Shown here one piece after another: positions 46,001 through 58,489 of a stretch of 64,000 nucleotides of DNA. Positions within the stretch are counted from its first letter, which is position 1. Every line of letters begins with the position of its first letter. The stretch is taken from the NCBI GenBank assembly GCA_009667805.1, contig CM019064.1, positions 74,708,400-74,772,399 on the forward strand. The letters are read 5' to 3'. The translations under genes were made by a program, and so were the position numbers. The notes below the pieces were generated by a model. That model made no database searches, had not been told where the DNA came from, and saw nothing but the letters and a program-made list of their open reading frames with translations. The stretch comes from Leptobrachium leishanense. Lineage: Eukaryota; Chordata; Amphibia; Anura; Megophryidae.

Positions 46001-46209
46001 TTTAGGGTTCTGTGTAATAACAGACCCAGGATGCATAAAAGTGAGACAGATGTCATTTGCATATCCTACCCAGAATTCCTTGCTGCATATGGGGAATGTG
46101 GCAAAGGAGCTCTGGGATGCAATTCATCGAATTGCTGTGATGTGTAAGTGGCTTCTGCAATAATAAACACTATATATATGTAGATTTGGTAAGCTGTGTT
46201 AGTCCAGAT

Positions 46210-46214
<5 letters not shown>

Positions 46215-46253
<39 letters not shown>
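46215..46253. repeat. AT dinucleotide microsatellite
   Basis: A perfect run of TA repeats. Comparable AT runs lie near 46806, 48765, 49622, 52353 and 53137, several at element boundaries. Confidence 0.9.
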
Positions 46254-46256
<3 letters not shown>

Positions 46257-47243
46257 AAAAATTTCAAGAATCATCAAAACCCACCAGCCATATCCTCCAA
46301 ACGAGACGCTACGTTTTCTTCTAAACATCCCTGCAACTCTGCTTCTCCCTGGCGTCTCTAGCAACGACCTCTGCTCTTCAATTCGGCAGCACAGCCAGAC
46401 GAGCAATAAAAGAAAGAGAAAAGCAAGGAAAGGGAGGGCAGAGGATGGCTGCTGCTGGTGCTAAAACTCATTAAAGCACTGCCTGGCAGTCTCTGTATTC
46501 ACAGGCTGGGTTTCAAGCGTGGTAGGAAATTCACTAGTCGCGCAGCTTCCTGCTTTATCTCTCAGCAAAATGTGATCAACTGAACTTCTTTCAGTACGAG
46601 GAGGAGTCTCAGTCTTATTCTTTTTTTCACTTTTTTTTAATTCGAACTACTTCTTTTGGCTGTTTTTTTTCAGTTTTGCATAACATTCTCTTTGAGAAGC
46701 ACTGGATAGTATGTGCGACATGAAAACACGTTACAGTGATACTTAACATTCTACTGAAGTCTTCCTTAGTTCTGCTTCGCTGATAAATAGGGTTATATAC
46801 AATGTGTATATATATATATATAAATATAAGCATCAGACTGCAACTGATCATGCCTAGCTCCTGCTGAAGAGGGTCCAATTAACCAGAAACAGCACTGTAC
46901 AGGAGTGGCTTTGACCGCTTGCATATACCGGATCTCTGCTAAAAAAGCCATCTAGTATGACATGGCATTGATTGGAGGGTTCTGTGTTAAAGCAGACCCA
47001 GGTTGCAAAAAGATTAGAAATTGCAGACGTCATTTGCATGTCTTACACAGAGTTCTGTGCTGCATATGGGGAATGTCGCACATGAGCTCTGTGGTGCAGT
47101 TCTTTGAATTGCTGTGATGTATAAATGGCCTATGCAATAATAAACTTGAATATATATACTGTATGTATATATCCTAGGAGATGCACTCAGGGACTCCATG
47201 ATAAAACAACAAAACTTTATTAAATTATTAAAAATAGCCTATA

Positions 47244-47280
47244 GCCCAGCATTTCGGCTCGTGCTGAGCCTTTACAAAGG
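47244..47280 (-). ncRNA. Degenerate hammerhead-like motif
   Basis: On the minus strand CTTTGTAAAGGCTCAGCACG is followed by AGCCGAAATGC. The stem GGCTC/GAGCC precedes GAAA. The core is degenerate as in the other three examples. Confidence 0.3.
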
Positions 47281-47323
47281 TGTGTGTAAAAAATATATTT
47301 ATATATTATTACAGACCCTAGAT

Positions 47324-48604
47324 CAGGGATGGCGAACCTTTTTGAGCCTGAGTGCCCAAACTGAATCGCTGAAAAAGTGCCAAACCCGCAATTAGACCTG
47401 AATATTGATTTATTTTATTTTAGAAAAAACACTTCATACGACTGTACTAATTATGTGCTTAAGTATTAAAAGAAAAATACCGTATAAGAAGATGAATATA
47501 TTGCCCCCAGCTCACATATGGATATATTGCCCCCAGCTCACATATGGGTATATTGCCCCAGCTCACAAGGATATATATTGGCCCCAGCTCACAAGGATAT
47601 ACATATATTGCACCCAGCTCACAAGGATATATCTTGCCCCAGCTCACAAGGATATATATTGCCCCAGCTCACACATGGATATTTTGCCCCCAGCTCACAC
47701 ATGGATATATTGCCCCCAGCTCAAAAGGATATATATTGCCCCAGCTCACATGGATATATATTGGCCCCAGCTCACAAGGATGTACATATATTGCCCCCAA
47801 CTCACATGGATCTATATTGCCCCCAGCTCCCAAGGATATACATATATTGCCCCAGCTCACATGGATATATATTGGCCCCAGCTCACAAGGATATACATAT
47901 ATTGCCCCCAGTTCACAAGGATATACATTGCCCCAGCTCACAAGTATATACATATCTTGCCCCAGCTCACATGGATCTATATTGCCCCAGCTCACATGGA
48001 TATATATTGCCCCAGCTCACATGGATATATATTGCCCCAGCTCACAAGGATATATATTGCCCCAGCTCACACGTGGAAATTGTGCCCCAAATCACACATG
48101 GATATATTGCCCTAAGCTCACATGGATATATATTGGCCCCAGATCACAAGGATATACATATATTGCCCCCAGCTCACAAGGATATATATTGCCCCAGCTC
48201 ACATGGATATATATTGGCCCCAGCTCACAAGGATATACATATATTTCCCCCAGCTCACAAGGATATATATTGACCCAGCTCACAAGGATATACATATATT
48301 TCCCCCAGCTCACATGGATATATATTGGCCCCAGCTCATATGCCAGGCGCCTCCGAGCATGCTTCTTCACCGGCAAAGGATGTTGCCTGGCATCTTTTTG
48401 GGAAACGCACAAGCCGTGGTCTCGTGAAAACCCAGAGTTAACATTCTTTGCCGGCTGCCGCTGGGAGAAAGATACACACTCGGAGCGGCACTGAGGCAAA
48501 GCTATGGCTCGCTTGCCGACTCAGTTGGCCCCAAAGAACTCTGGGTAGGACATGCAAATGAAGTCCACAATGTCTCACTTTTGCACATAGGTTCGCCATC
48601 ACTG
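47324..48604. mobile_element. hAT-D: minisatellite-bearing hAT-like element
   Basis: The termini are CAGGGATGGCGAACCTTT and, inverted, CAGTGATGGCGAACCTAT. There is a perfect 8-bp duplication CCCTAGAT (47316-47323 and 48605-48612). The array occupies 47495-48340. The right end includes an inverted copy (48532-48585) of the flanking repeat R. It is inserted in R copy 3. No transposase is present; the 316-aa frame is array read-through. Confidence 0.85.
47495..48340. repeat. Minisatellite, core CCCCAGCTCACATGGATATATATTG
   Basis: Units of about 24-28 bp alternate CACAAGGATATA with CACATGGATATA, forming mixed higher-order blocks. The reverse complement is the same unit as in hAT-A and hAT-C. It is open in several frames on both strands. 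Confidence 0.9.
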
Positions 48605-48784
48605 CCCTAGATGCAAAAAAGTGAGACATTGTGGACTTCATTTGCATGTCCTACCCAGAGTTCTTTGCTGCATATGGGGAATGTAGCACATGAGCTCTGT
48701 ATGCAGTTCTCTGAATTGCTGGGATGTGTAAATGTACTCTGCAACTATAAACTTTAATGTAAAATATATATATATATATATACA

Positions 48785-49640
48785 CCCCATCTATGTGTTG
48801 GGACAAAATCAAATGGCACGCTGACCACAGTCACTTCTCTCAAATACCTAGGTATGTGGTTAGACCCAAATCTATCATCTAAACTCTACCCCAAACTAGG
48901 TGCCCTGTACAGAAACAAATCCTGCCTGAGCCCCGCGTTAAGAAAGCAGATTGTACAACAAATGCTTATGCCAGCCATTGAATACGGAGATGTAGTGTAT
49001 GCAGCCGCCCCACAAACACACCTCCAGAAACTTACTACATTGTATAACTCATTCTGTTGCTTTGTGCTACAATGTAACTACATGACACACCATTGTGACA
49101 TGTTAAAAGAACTAAACTGGCCATCACTGGACTCTAGACGCACCCTTCACCTTTCCAACCTGGTGTTTAAGAGCTTTTCTGGGAAGCTACCACCCTACCT
49201 GAATATGCTGCTTCCCCCGGCAGTTCCCTCATCCTATAACCTCAGATCCAGGACCAGCACCTTACTTGCAATACCGCAATACAAAAAGAAAATGGCTCGA
49301 TCCTCATTTTCCTACAGAGCACCGCAAATATGGAATAACCTCCCAGACACCGTCAAATCTTCCCCCAGTCTAAAGTCCCTTAAGAGTTCCCTATTAACAT
49401 ACATCAATACAAAATGCACCTGTAAACATGTAACATAATAACTTTATTTCCTCCATATTTTTTTTTTCTGTTAATCTGTATATTTGGTCTTGTGTTAATA
49501 TCTTGCATTTTACTATTTTGTATTTCTGTAACCACTCAATGTTCTCGAACCCAGGACGTACTTGAAAACGAGAGAAATCTCAATGTATCCTTCCTGGTAA
49601 AATCCTTTTATAAATAAATAAATATATATATATATATAAT
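48785..49640 (+). pseudogene. LINE-3: C-terminal RT remnant of a second LINE type
   Basis: A 194-codon frame (48854-49438) preceded in frame by TTVTSLKYLG gives the LINE RT C-terminal pattern: YLGMWLDPNLSSKL, LGALYRNKSCLSP, IEYGDVVYAAAP, ELNWPSLDSRRTLHLSNL, YRAPQIWNNLPDTVK. It ends about 200 bp later in AATGTATCCTTCCTGG and a TAAATAAATA tail. It is a non-LTR retrotransposon with a sequence clearly different from the L2-like copies; the clade is unassigned. It is 5'-truncated. Solitary tails of this family lie at 5905, 23150, 45381 and 53025. Confidence 0.75.
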
Positions 49641-51234
49641 ATATATATATATATTACAGAGATCCTGTAATAAAAAGTAAGTGGGGAAACTCAATGAGAT
49701 TTCTGAATGATTAACGGAAGCTGTAACAGCTGCAACACTTCTTTAGATATGGGGATGCTACTACTCTGGCAAATAAAGATTCATTGCTTTCCCATTGTAT
49801 TGAAGATCTGGAAATACCATTAATAATAGAGATTTCTGCAAAATTGTATCCAAATACAAAGATAGGAATCTGTGTTCTTCCTGCTAAAACAGTGGGGAAC
49901 TGTGTTTCCAGGTGTTCCGGCTCCACTCAACCCCTATATATAAATATTTGTTGCCCTACTCTGGTAAATGATATACTCATACCAATAATCTGTACCCAAG
50001 ACAGGAGTAGAATCAGAGTGAAATACCATTGCACGTGGTATAAGATTTTTATTTCTGGACCACTCGTCCTGATGTTGTGCTGAGTCGTGGTCCAAATGTA
50101 TGCATTGTGCTGTAACCCTACATCCTCATAGAATATGGATACAGCGGTGTACAATCCAATCCTAATAAAAATCTAAAGATGTTATGGACTTTGACATGAC
50201 AGTTCATCGAACTTGTTGATAGCCCCGTGACTCACAGGCCCTGGTTTCCTTGTCATCTGATGGTGTTTAGAAGACCATGATCACTAGTAGATAAATATGC
50301 AGACATAGCAGTGTATACTATGCATCAAAACACTTACCATTCTCAGCCAGTAGTTTGACTGTGCATGGTTTGAGTGTTTGCCCACAGGAGCTGGATCATT
50401 GTACATGTCATTTGGTGTAAGACTTTGATCATGTAAATTCTCTGCTTGATCACAACTCATCTTGAAACAAAACCGCAACAAAGGTGCATCCCATGTTCAC
50501 AGCAGTGGGAGGGGAGCATCTGCCAGTCTTTTCCAGACAATCAACACAGAAATGTATAGGGGATACATCAAAGTACAACAGAATCGGTCAAAGAAAGTAC
50601 AAACTAAAGATAAGAAATGAGGCGGGATTGTCACGGGAATTCATATTAAGAGAGCATAATTCTATTTTTGTGTGAGTCTTTAGCAGGACGAGGAACAACA
50701 AAGGAACGCTTTAGTCAAAAATGCAAAATTTTCAGGATCCTGAAAAGCAACTTTATGTGAAAAAAAACTTCTAGCTTTGTGAAAATATCAGCCGTGAAAG
50801 AGTTTGCACACGAATTGCCATGCACCCTACTGTCTCTGATGTGCCACTAACAAGCAGTCGATAATGGACAGTGATAGAGAAGCCACATATGAAATAATAT
50901 AAATAATCTAGTAATTATACATTCCACTATCCGAATCCTATGTCTTCTAGAAAACTATGAATATTCTTAAAAAATATTAATATGTATTAATAGCGTGCCA
51001 ATGGCGTGCACCGCGTGTCAACTGGTGGGCGGGAGCACAGAGGCCCATTGAAGCTAACGGGGCGTGGTGCAATGCCGCCCCACGGCTTCAAGGCCCACCC
51101 GCCACAGGGACGACATAGTACGCCCTGCGGAGGTAACAGTTCAAAGAAGGACTGAAAAATAAACATGGATGGTCACTAACTTTGCTAAAACAACAAAACT
51201 GGTGGTGGCCTAAAACTTTTTCACAGTACTGTAT
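49641..51234. other. Unassigned sequence
   Basis: A 99-codon frame at 49784-50083 (plus) starting MLSHCIEDLEIPLII overlaps a 71-codon minus frame. Neither is recognisable. I see no repeat boundaries. Confidence 0.35.
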
Positions 51235-51375
51235 ATATATATACAGATGTCATTTGCATGTCTTACCCGGAGTTCCTTGCTGCACATGGGTAATTTAGCA
51301 CAGGGGCTCTGTGATGCAGTTCTTTGAATTGCTGTGATGTGCAAATTACTTCTGCAATAATTAACCTTATTGGTT

Positions 51376-52039
51376 ATTGCGTGGAGGCTCCACCACAACC
51401 CTAATAAGTACTGATTTACCCTACGGATCCAAGCATCCAACTGCAACTGGTTATGCCTAGCTTCTGCTGATAGGGGTCCAATAAACCCCACCCTCCTCCA
51501 CCCGTCCCCCACTCTTGTCTTAACCCATCCCTCTCTTCTTCCCATCCTTCTTCTTTAGACAGGGACCAGAACTGGCATTAATAAAGGCAGTTCATCGCCC
51601 TGTTGCGCTACCTGGTGCCCTAGATTTTTAGGATGCCTAGCATCCTAGGTAGTCCCTTATGTGCAGGGGATCGGGACTGGCGCTAATAAAGGTGATTCAC
51701 ACCAGTACAGCGTTACCCTGTCCCCTTAGATCCAGAAACACCAGGATGCATATCTTGTGTGTGAATGAAAGGGGTGCGCCGCATATCTTTCTTTGTCGCG
51801 GTTCGTCGGGGCGGTGCACTCCTCGTGTGTGGGGCTGTGTTGTTTTGCACAGTACTTTGAGTGTCTGTGCTGCGTCACAGTTACCCTTTATTCTGTGGTG
51901 TAATACCATGTGTGCTGCGTCACATCCCAGGATCGTGTTAACTCAAGGCTGCATTTGTTGGACCCGTGCTGCGTCATGTGGTCCTCGTTTGGTTAATTGT
52001 GTGCTTTCTGTTGAATAAACTCAAAACACGAAACAGCGC
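51376..52039. other. Unassigned, with short internal repetition
   Basis: CAGGGACCAGAACTGGCATT and CAGGGGATCGGGACTGGCGC begin related segments about 100 bp apart (51560 and 51666). GTGCTGCGTCA occurs three times (about 51868, 51912 and 51967). A 119-codon frame here (51659-52018) is not protein-like to my reading. Confidence 0.4.
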
Positions 52040-52350
52040 AGTCTAGAAGTGGCTTTGGCCAGTTGCATAAACCTAATCTCTGTTAAAAAAAAAGCCATCT
52101 AGTATGGCATGGCATTGATTGAAGGGTTCTATGTAAAAACAGACCCAGGATGCAAAAAAGTGAGACAGATGTCACTTGCATGTCTTACCCAGAGTTCCTT
52201 GCTGCATATGGAGAATGTAGCACTGGGGCTCTGGGATGCAGTTCCTTGAAATGCTGTGATGTGCAAATGGATTCTGCAATAATTAACCTTACTGGTTATT
52301 GCGTGGAGGCTTTTTAACAAATTTTTTTGCCCTCTACTACAACCCAAATA

Positions 52351-52385
<35 letters not shown>

Positions 52386-52387
<2 letters not shown>

Positions 52388-53011
52388 CCTATTACACTCT
52401 TTGCGCACGCAAAAAAATGTTACCGCGCAAATTAACGTGGTATCACGATCCGAGCGCATTTTTTCAGCCTTCAACTTTTTTCGAGCGCAAAGCCGGGCGC
52501 AAATGACCGTTGCGTGCAGGAATCGGTGGGCAATCAGAATTAAGAACCACCATTTGCTAGGTTTCAGTTGTTGCGCCTGTCAAAGTCAATCTGCGTATAT
52601 GTGCTGCAACAAAAATAAAAAAATTAACAATTTACTAATTTTTATTGTTTGGGTATGTGTAGAATGTGTAACTGTACTGTGCGGTTTTTTTTTTTTTGTG
52701 CAGGTTCATTTCGTTTCGGCCAGAACGTCCAGATTGTAAATTACCAGGTTTTCAAAGACGTTAAAATGATGCACGCAAACGTCGTGCGTTACATTTCTAC
52801 GCTAAGATTGTAATACCATGCTCGCATACGCGTACTAACGCATTGGCGCTCACAATGTTAAGTATAGGATGCGCGCAGAAACTTGCGCTCGCGCTGGGTC
52901 ACTCGCGTTGGACGTTAATGCGCATCGTTTGCGCGGGACGTCGTAATACGACGTTATGTGCTAATGTTTTTTTACTCACGCAAATGCGCTGCGCGAGGAA
53001 TGTAATAGGGA
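52386..53011. mobile_element. GCGCAA-rich TCCCTATTAC element, copy 4
   Basis: The termini are TCCCTATTACACTCTTTGCG and, inverted, TCCCTATTACATTCCTCGCG. It sits within an AT microsatellite (ATATATAT on both sides), so the duplication length cannot be read. Its interior is shared with 18881-19621 in inverted orientation (GGTTCTTAATTC, GCAGCACATATACGCAGATTG-like words). Confidence 0.65.
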
Positions 53012-53024
53012 TATATATATATAT

Positions 53025-53135
53025 ATTTGTATTATTTATTTATAAAGGATTTTACCCGGAAGGATACATTGAGATTTCTCTCGTTTTCAAGTACGTCCTG
53101 GGTTCAAGAACATTAAAATGTTACAGTTGTTACAG

Positions 53136-53145
<10 letters not shown>
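53025..53145 (-). mobile_element. LINE-3 type 3'-tail fragment
   Basis: Minus-strand tail with TTATTTATAAAGGATTTTAC, GATACATTGAGATTTCTCTC and GTACGTCCTGGGTTCAAG. It matches the end of LINE-3 at 49540-49620. It is 5'-truncated and inserted next to the AT runs. Confidence 0.7.
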
Positions 53146-53166
<21 letters not shown>

Positions 53167-54648
53167 CTCAGCGACTGATATGAAGGGAATAGCTATGGGG
53201 TTACCTTATAACCAGTTCTATATGTTACAATATTGTAATAAACCTCATACAGCATTGCTTGGATTTGTGTACTTTTGCAGAAGTTTGATTAACATAAACT
53301 TCTGTTTCTTGGTAAGCAGAAACATTTAGTCATATTAACTTAATCTTTATAAGAAAAAAAAAGGAACCAAATGCATAGCACTGTCAGCAGGCAGTGGAGG
53401 TTAACCCCTTCATGACTTGAGCACAACTTATTTCTCATTATGAGTCCTGATCTGTAGTTTTTTTCTGAAGGTGTGAAGAAGGCATAAAAATGTCAAACAA
53501 ATAAATAAAATCAAGAGAAGAGATATATTGAGCAGTTTGATTCACAAAATATTGAATTGCCAGGACGGACAGGACAGTAGTTTCATCTTCCATCAATTTC
53601 TACATGCCTGGAATCCGCACATACACTCCTTTATCTTTCTATGTGACAAAATTATGCCGACAGTAGGGGAGGAAGATTTTGTTTTTCATGGGTACATTTG
53701 CTTGCTAAAGGTCAACGTAGATCCTGTTTTGACTTCAGATGTTATTATGTAAACATTTCAGCTGTGCATGCAAAAACAAAAAGAAAAAGCAAAAAAAAAA
53801 AACTGGTAGTATAAACCCAAGCAACACAAAAACATAGGTTACATTACATAGCTTATTGTGCGAGAAGGATGTCTACCAGTATTATCAAATAATAAAACCA
53901 CATGCGATCTTGAACAAATCCCATTGGCAGTACTTTTGCCAACTTCCGGCTAAATTAATTTATTTGAAACGGCATTAGCAGATGTCAGAGGTGCATCGAG
54001 CCCAGTAATGTCAAGCCAGGTAAAGCTGGGTCCCAACTAATACAGTACATAAAAAGGAACAGATTATTCAGCGTTCCAGAAGAATTTCTGTGAATATACC
54101 TGGCAATATTAATGTATAACCTCTTCTCATTCTTATACTGCATTACGTATCCATACACCACATCATACACTAACTGCCAGCAAACTGTCCGTATTTGTGA
54201 GGGACCGTCTCCTTTTAATTTTTGTAGCGGAGTTGCAAAGTAATAAAACTCAATATGGAATGGAATCAAGTCTCTAAACTTCAATAAATGTCACTAGAAA
54301 ATTGTTGGTGTAAATCATGTACTTTGTTCTAAAATCCATTTTTATCTTCATAAATGACTGGCTGATATGTAAGTCAACCAAAAGAATTCAGAATAAATGT
54401 TGCTAGCTACACTGCGCACCTCATTAACTGTCAGTCTAAGGGCACACGAAGATGGAGCCAACGTCCGTGAGAACAGAAGTTCTTTCAACTCGGACGCCCG
54501 TGTGACCACCTCTCTGAGTTCACGTTAGTGCGCTCAGCCCTACAAAATGCAAGCCTCCAATGGAAGATCGCGCTTTGTAGACCTGTCCAACGTCTGCTGT
54601 AGTGTTTCGACGGGGAGGAAAAGCAGCACGCCCCTTATGATGAGCGAT
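53167..54648. other. Unassigned sequence
   Basis: A 74-codon frame at 53528-53752 (plus; SSLIHKILNCQDGQD) has no recognised family. TTAACCCCTTCATGAC at about 53401 resembles a TTAA element end without a partner. About 54431-54648 is GC-richer, with GGGCACACGAAGATGG, possibly a relic that received LINE-2. Confidence 0.35.
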
Positions 54649-57480
54649 ACTATTATTATTATTATTATTATTCTTTATTTATAAAGCGCCAGCATATTCC
54701 GCAGCGCTGTACAATAAGCACAGTACAGACAGGGTTACAATACATTGAACAACATTTGACAAACAGTACAGGAGGAGATGAGGGCCCTATTCCCGTAGGA
54801 ACTCACAATCTAGGAGGGTTGGGGTTGGAAACAGGAGGAGAGGACTGTAAGGTGAGAGTGATTGATGGTTGTGTCAGTGAGTTGGGTGGTAGGCTTCCCT
54901 AAATAGGAATGTTTTAAGGGAGCGTTTGAAGGAAGAGAAGTTAGGGGAAAATCTGACAGTTCGAGGGAGAGCGTTCCAGAGAGTGAGGACTGCGCGTGAG
55001 AAATCCTGCAGTCTATCATGGGAAGAGGTGATGCGGGGAGAAGCTAGGCGCAGGTCACTGTTTGACCTTAGGGAGCGGGCTGGGGTGTATTTGGTGATTA
55101 GTGAGGACAGGTAGTGGGGCGCTGAGTTAGTGAGGGTTTTGTAGGTAAGGATTTTGAACTTAATTCTGCAGTGGATGGGGAGCCAGTGAAGGGACTCGCA
55201 GAGGGGAGCGACAGAGACAGAGCGGCGGGTGAGGTGAATTAGCCTGGCGGAGGCGTTCAGGATGGATTGTAGGGGGGAGAGGCGGGACAGAGGGAGGCCA
55301 GATAAGAGATTATTGCAATAGTCGAGTCGGGAGATTACCAGGGCGTGTATGAGTTGTTTTGTGGTGACAGCGGTAAGAAATGGCCGAATTCTGGAAATAT
55401 TACGCAGTTGGTATCGGCAGGAGGAGGAAAGAGACTGGATGTGGGGGATGAAGGAAAGAGCAGAGTCAAGTGTAACTCCAAGACAGCGAACTTGGTTTGA
55501 TGGGGAGATGGTGATACCCTCCACCGTGATAGAGAAGTCAGGAGGTGGGGAGGCATTGGAGGGAGGAATAAGTAGGAGCTCAGTCTTTGACATGTTGATC
55601 TTTAGGTGGTGGGAGGCCATCCAGGAGGAGATGCCAGATAAACAGTCACTGACTTTTGAAAGGACAGGGGAGAGAGATCAGAGGTAGAGAGGTAGATCTG
55701 AGTGTCATCAGCGTAGAGGTGGTAATTAAAGCCAAAGCTGTTGATGATTTTGCCCAGGGAGGAGGTGTAGATGGAAAAGCGCAGAGGACCAAGGACAGAG
55801 CCTTGAGGTACACCAACAGATAGAGGCAATGAGGAGGAGGAGTTACCAGCAAAGGACACACAGAAGGACCTGTTGGATAAATAGGAGTGAACCCAAGCAA
55901 GTGCAGTGTCACCGAGACCCAGAGAGTTGAGGGTCTGTAGAAGGAGGGGGTGGTCAACAGTGTCAAAAGCAGCCGAGAGGTCAAGCAGGATGAGAATAGA
56001 ATAGTGGCGCCGTGTTTTTTAGCAGTTAGGAGGTCGTTGGTGACTTTGGTGAGGGCAGTTTCAGTTGAGTGTAGGGGACGGAAGCCAGATTGCAGGGGGT
56101 CAAGTAGGGAATTGGAGGACAGGAAGAGGGAGAGGCGGTTGAAGACTAGTTTTTCTAAGAGCTTTGATGTGAAGGGAAGCAGGGATACAGGGCGGTAGTT
56201 GGATGGAGTGTTGGGGTCTAGGGATGGTTTCTTTAGTAAAGGGGTAACTAGCGCGTGTTTGAAGGCGGATGGAAAGGAGCCAGTGGAGAGAGATAGGTTG
56301 AAGATGTGTGTGAGAGCAGGGGTGAGGGAGGAGGAGGGGAGGAATTAGATGTGAGGAATGGGGTCGAGCGGGCACGTGGTGAGATGTGAGGAGGACAATA
56401 AGGAATTGACTTCCTCCTCAGTGGCTGGGAGGAAGCGGCAGAGGGGACCTGTGGGAGTGGAGGTGGCAGATAACTATCTTGTGTTGGGATGTTGCTTCTG
56501 ATAGTTAGAGTTTTACTGAGGAAGTAGTCTGCCAGGTCTTGAGCGCTGAAGGCAGCTGAGGGGGGAGGTGCAGGTGGGTAGAGGAGGGTGTTGAAGGTGG
56601 ACCAGAGCCGTTTAGGGTTGGAGGACAGCGTAGATATAAGAGATGAGAAGAAGGATTGTTTGGCCAAGTGGAGGGCAGAGGTGTATCACCGGAGAATAAA
56701 CTTGAAGTGAACAAAATCAGCTTCAGAGCGGGATTTCCTCCAGGCACGCTCTGCGGTGCGGGAGCATCTTTGCAGGTAGCGAGTCTGGAGGGTGTGCCAG
56801 GGCTGAAGCTGGCGGCGTGGGGCCTTGCAGAGTCGAAGAGGAGCAAGAGTGTCTAGAGCAGAGATAAGCGTAGTGTTGTAGTGATTAGTGGCAGCATCAG
56901 GGCAGGTGAAGGATGAGGTATGAGGGAGGTGGTGAAGTAGGTTGGAGAATTGATGGGGGTCCACAGCATGTAGATTTCTGCGAGTGTGTGTGCGGGGTGG
57001 GGGAGCAGGGTGTTTAGGAAGTCCAGATAGGTTGAAAGAGAGAAGGTGGTGGTCAGAGATGGGAAAGGGCGACATTTGAACTCAGAAATGGAGCAGAGGT
57101 TGGAAAAGACCAGGTCAATAACGTGACCATCGCGGTGGGTAGGGAGGAGGGAGGATTGTGTGAGTCCAAGGGAGGACGTGAGTGAAAGAAGTTTGGAGGC
57201 AGCAGGAGCGGAAGGATCGTCAATGGGAATGTTGAAGTCCCCGAGAATTAGGCATGGAAGATTAGAAGACAGGAAGTGAGAAAGCCAGGTAGCAAAGTGG
57301 TCAAAGAACTGGGAGGTTGGTCCCGGTGGGCGGTAGATGACTGCCACCCTGAGAGCCAGAGGAGAGAACAGGCGGATGCAGTGTGTCTCGAAGGAGGAGA
57401 AGGAGAGGGATGGGGGTGGAGGGAGATGCTGGTAGGTGCAGGTGGGAGAGAGCAGGATACTAGTACGCACGTTACATCAT
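54649..57480 (-). pseudogene. LINE-2: longer L2-like non-LTR retrotransposon, frameshifted
   Basis: The minus strand encodes, in order: an AP-endonuclease remnant (VIYRPPGPTSQFF, LILGDFNIP, HVIDLVFSN, then ISDHHLLSFNLSG), a linker (QRCSRTAERAWRKSRS), and RT pieces ([70 protein letters not shown]) ending LKTFLFREAYHPTH. The 3' end AAGCGCCAGCATATTCCGC runs into an ATT microsatellite (54650-54672). It resembles the L2 clade of CR1/L2. At least four frame changes and the missing start of the endonuclease domain make it inactive. Confidence 0.88.
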
Positions 57481-58489
57481 GTGGCCCTCCTAGTCGAGCC
57501 ATTATAACGCTATGAAGAACGCTAGGAGGAGGGATCACTACGGACGCACCCAGTGCGCTTGTGTGATCACAGTCTAACTAGGGCCGGCATCAGGGGGTTA
57601 CAGCCCATGCTGTGATTCTGAGCACCAGATGCTCCAGGGAGCCCTGGCCCTTGCCAGACACTGTGCAGCTTGTTTAAGTGCTACGGATGTAAGTGTCCCT
57701 CCATGTCATCCCAGACTGGCCCACCAAGATATCCACAAATTCCCCGGCTGTCACAATTCCAGCCCCGACCCTTGTTTATGAGCCGATCCGGGTCAGCTCT
57801 TAGTTCTTGCCCTGCCATTCTTTCAGTTGAGTCTTACACTGTGTGTTTCTCTGCTGTGTCCTTGTCTTGCCCCGCTCTCTGGTTTATTATTTATTTGGGT
57901 CCCTGTTGCCCTTGCTTTTGTATTATTGCTTTAACCCTTCTTGCCCTGTGTGGATTCTCTGTGTATCAACCTTGGCTATCCCTATTGACTACTCTGTGTT
58001 TTGACCTTTGCTGTGCTGACTATTCTGTGTATCTGTCTTTGGCTACCCCTCCTGACTATTCTCTGTGCCTTAACCCCTGCTGTGCCATATTAACCCTGTG
58101 TACTGACTTTGGCTATTCCTTTTGACTACGTTTTGCGTTTACCCTCGTGTTACTATACTGATCTGGGTTTGCCTGAGACCCTGCACCGCCACATTTTTAT
58201 CTTTTCCTAGTTTAGATCTGGCGACTTCAAGGACCGGCCTCTCAGATCAGGGATTACTTTACTTTTTGATGCCTGGTTGCTGGGTCTCGTCTCCAGACTG
58301 TGATAATACAACACGGATGTGCTGTGTCTTTGGCCGATATATCTATAGAGAATCCCTGCCCAGCCTAGCGGTGTCTTCACCTCCTGCCTGCTATTCTGTC
58401 TGTCTGCATTTAGTGGCGTCTCCTGCATTTTGGGCTTTTAACTCCATACATCATTGGTCCCACCTTGATTCATGCCGGGTGCCCCCGTG
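57481..58489. other. Unassigned, possibly LTR-derived
   Basis: A pyrimidine-rich stretch (57740-58200) with repeated TGACTATTCTGTG and TTTGGCTA words gives 151- and 122-codon hydrophobic frames. The style (TGTCACAATTCCAGCC start near 57748, GACCCTTGTTTATGAGCC) recalls LTRs of amphibian gypsy-like elements. I cannot define both ends or a duplication. Confidence 0.3.

Larger units (their letters stand above)
46005..52335. repeat. Local cluster of octamer-containing repeat R (five copies)
   Basis: Copies lie at about 46005-46180, 46860-47165, 47316-48775 (split by hAT-D), 51235-51375 and 52040-52320. They share CCCAGGATGCAAAAAAGTGA, TCATTTGCATGTCTTACCC, GAGTTCCTTGCTGCATATGG and TTGAATTGCTGTGATG. 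Some extend left through AGCCATCTAGTATGGCATGG. ATTTGCAT is the POU octamer. All five are on the plus strand and none was seen outside this 6.3-kb stretch. Other sequence in the interval is LINE-3, AT microsatellites and unassigned DNA. Confidence 0.65.

Noticed and set aside
47518..48494. 251- and 316-codon frames over 47518-48494
   Set aside because: Both are overlapping read-throughs of the hAT-D minisatellite in different frames.
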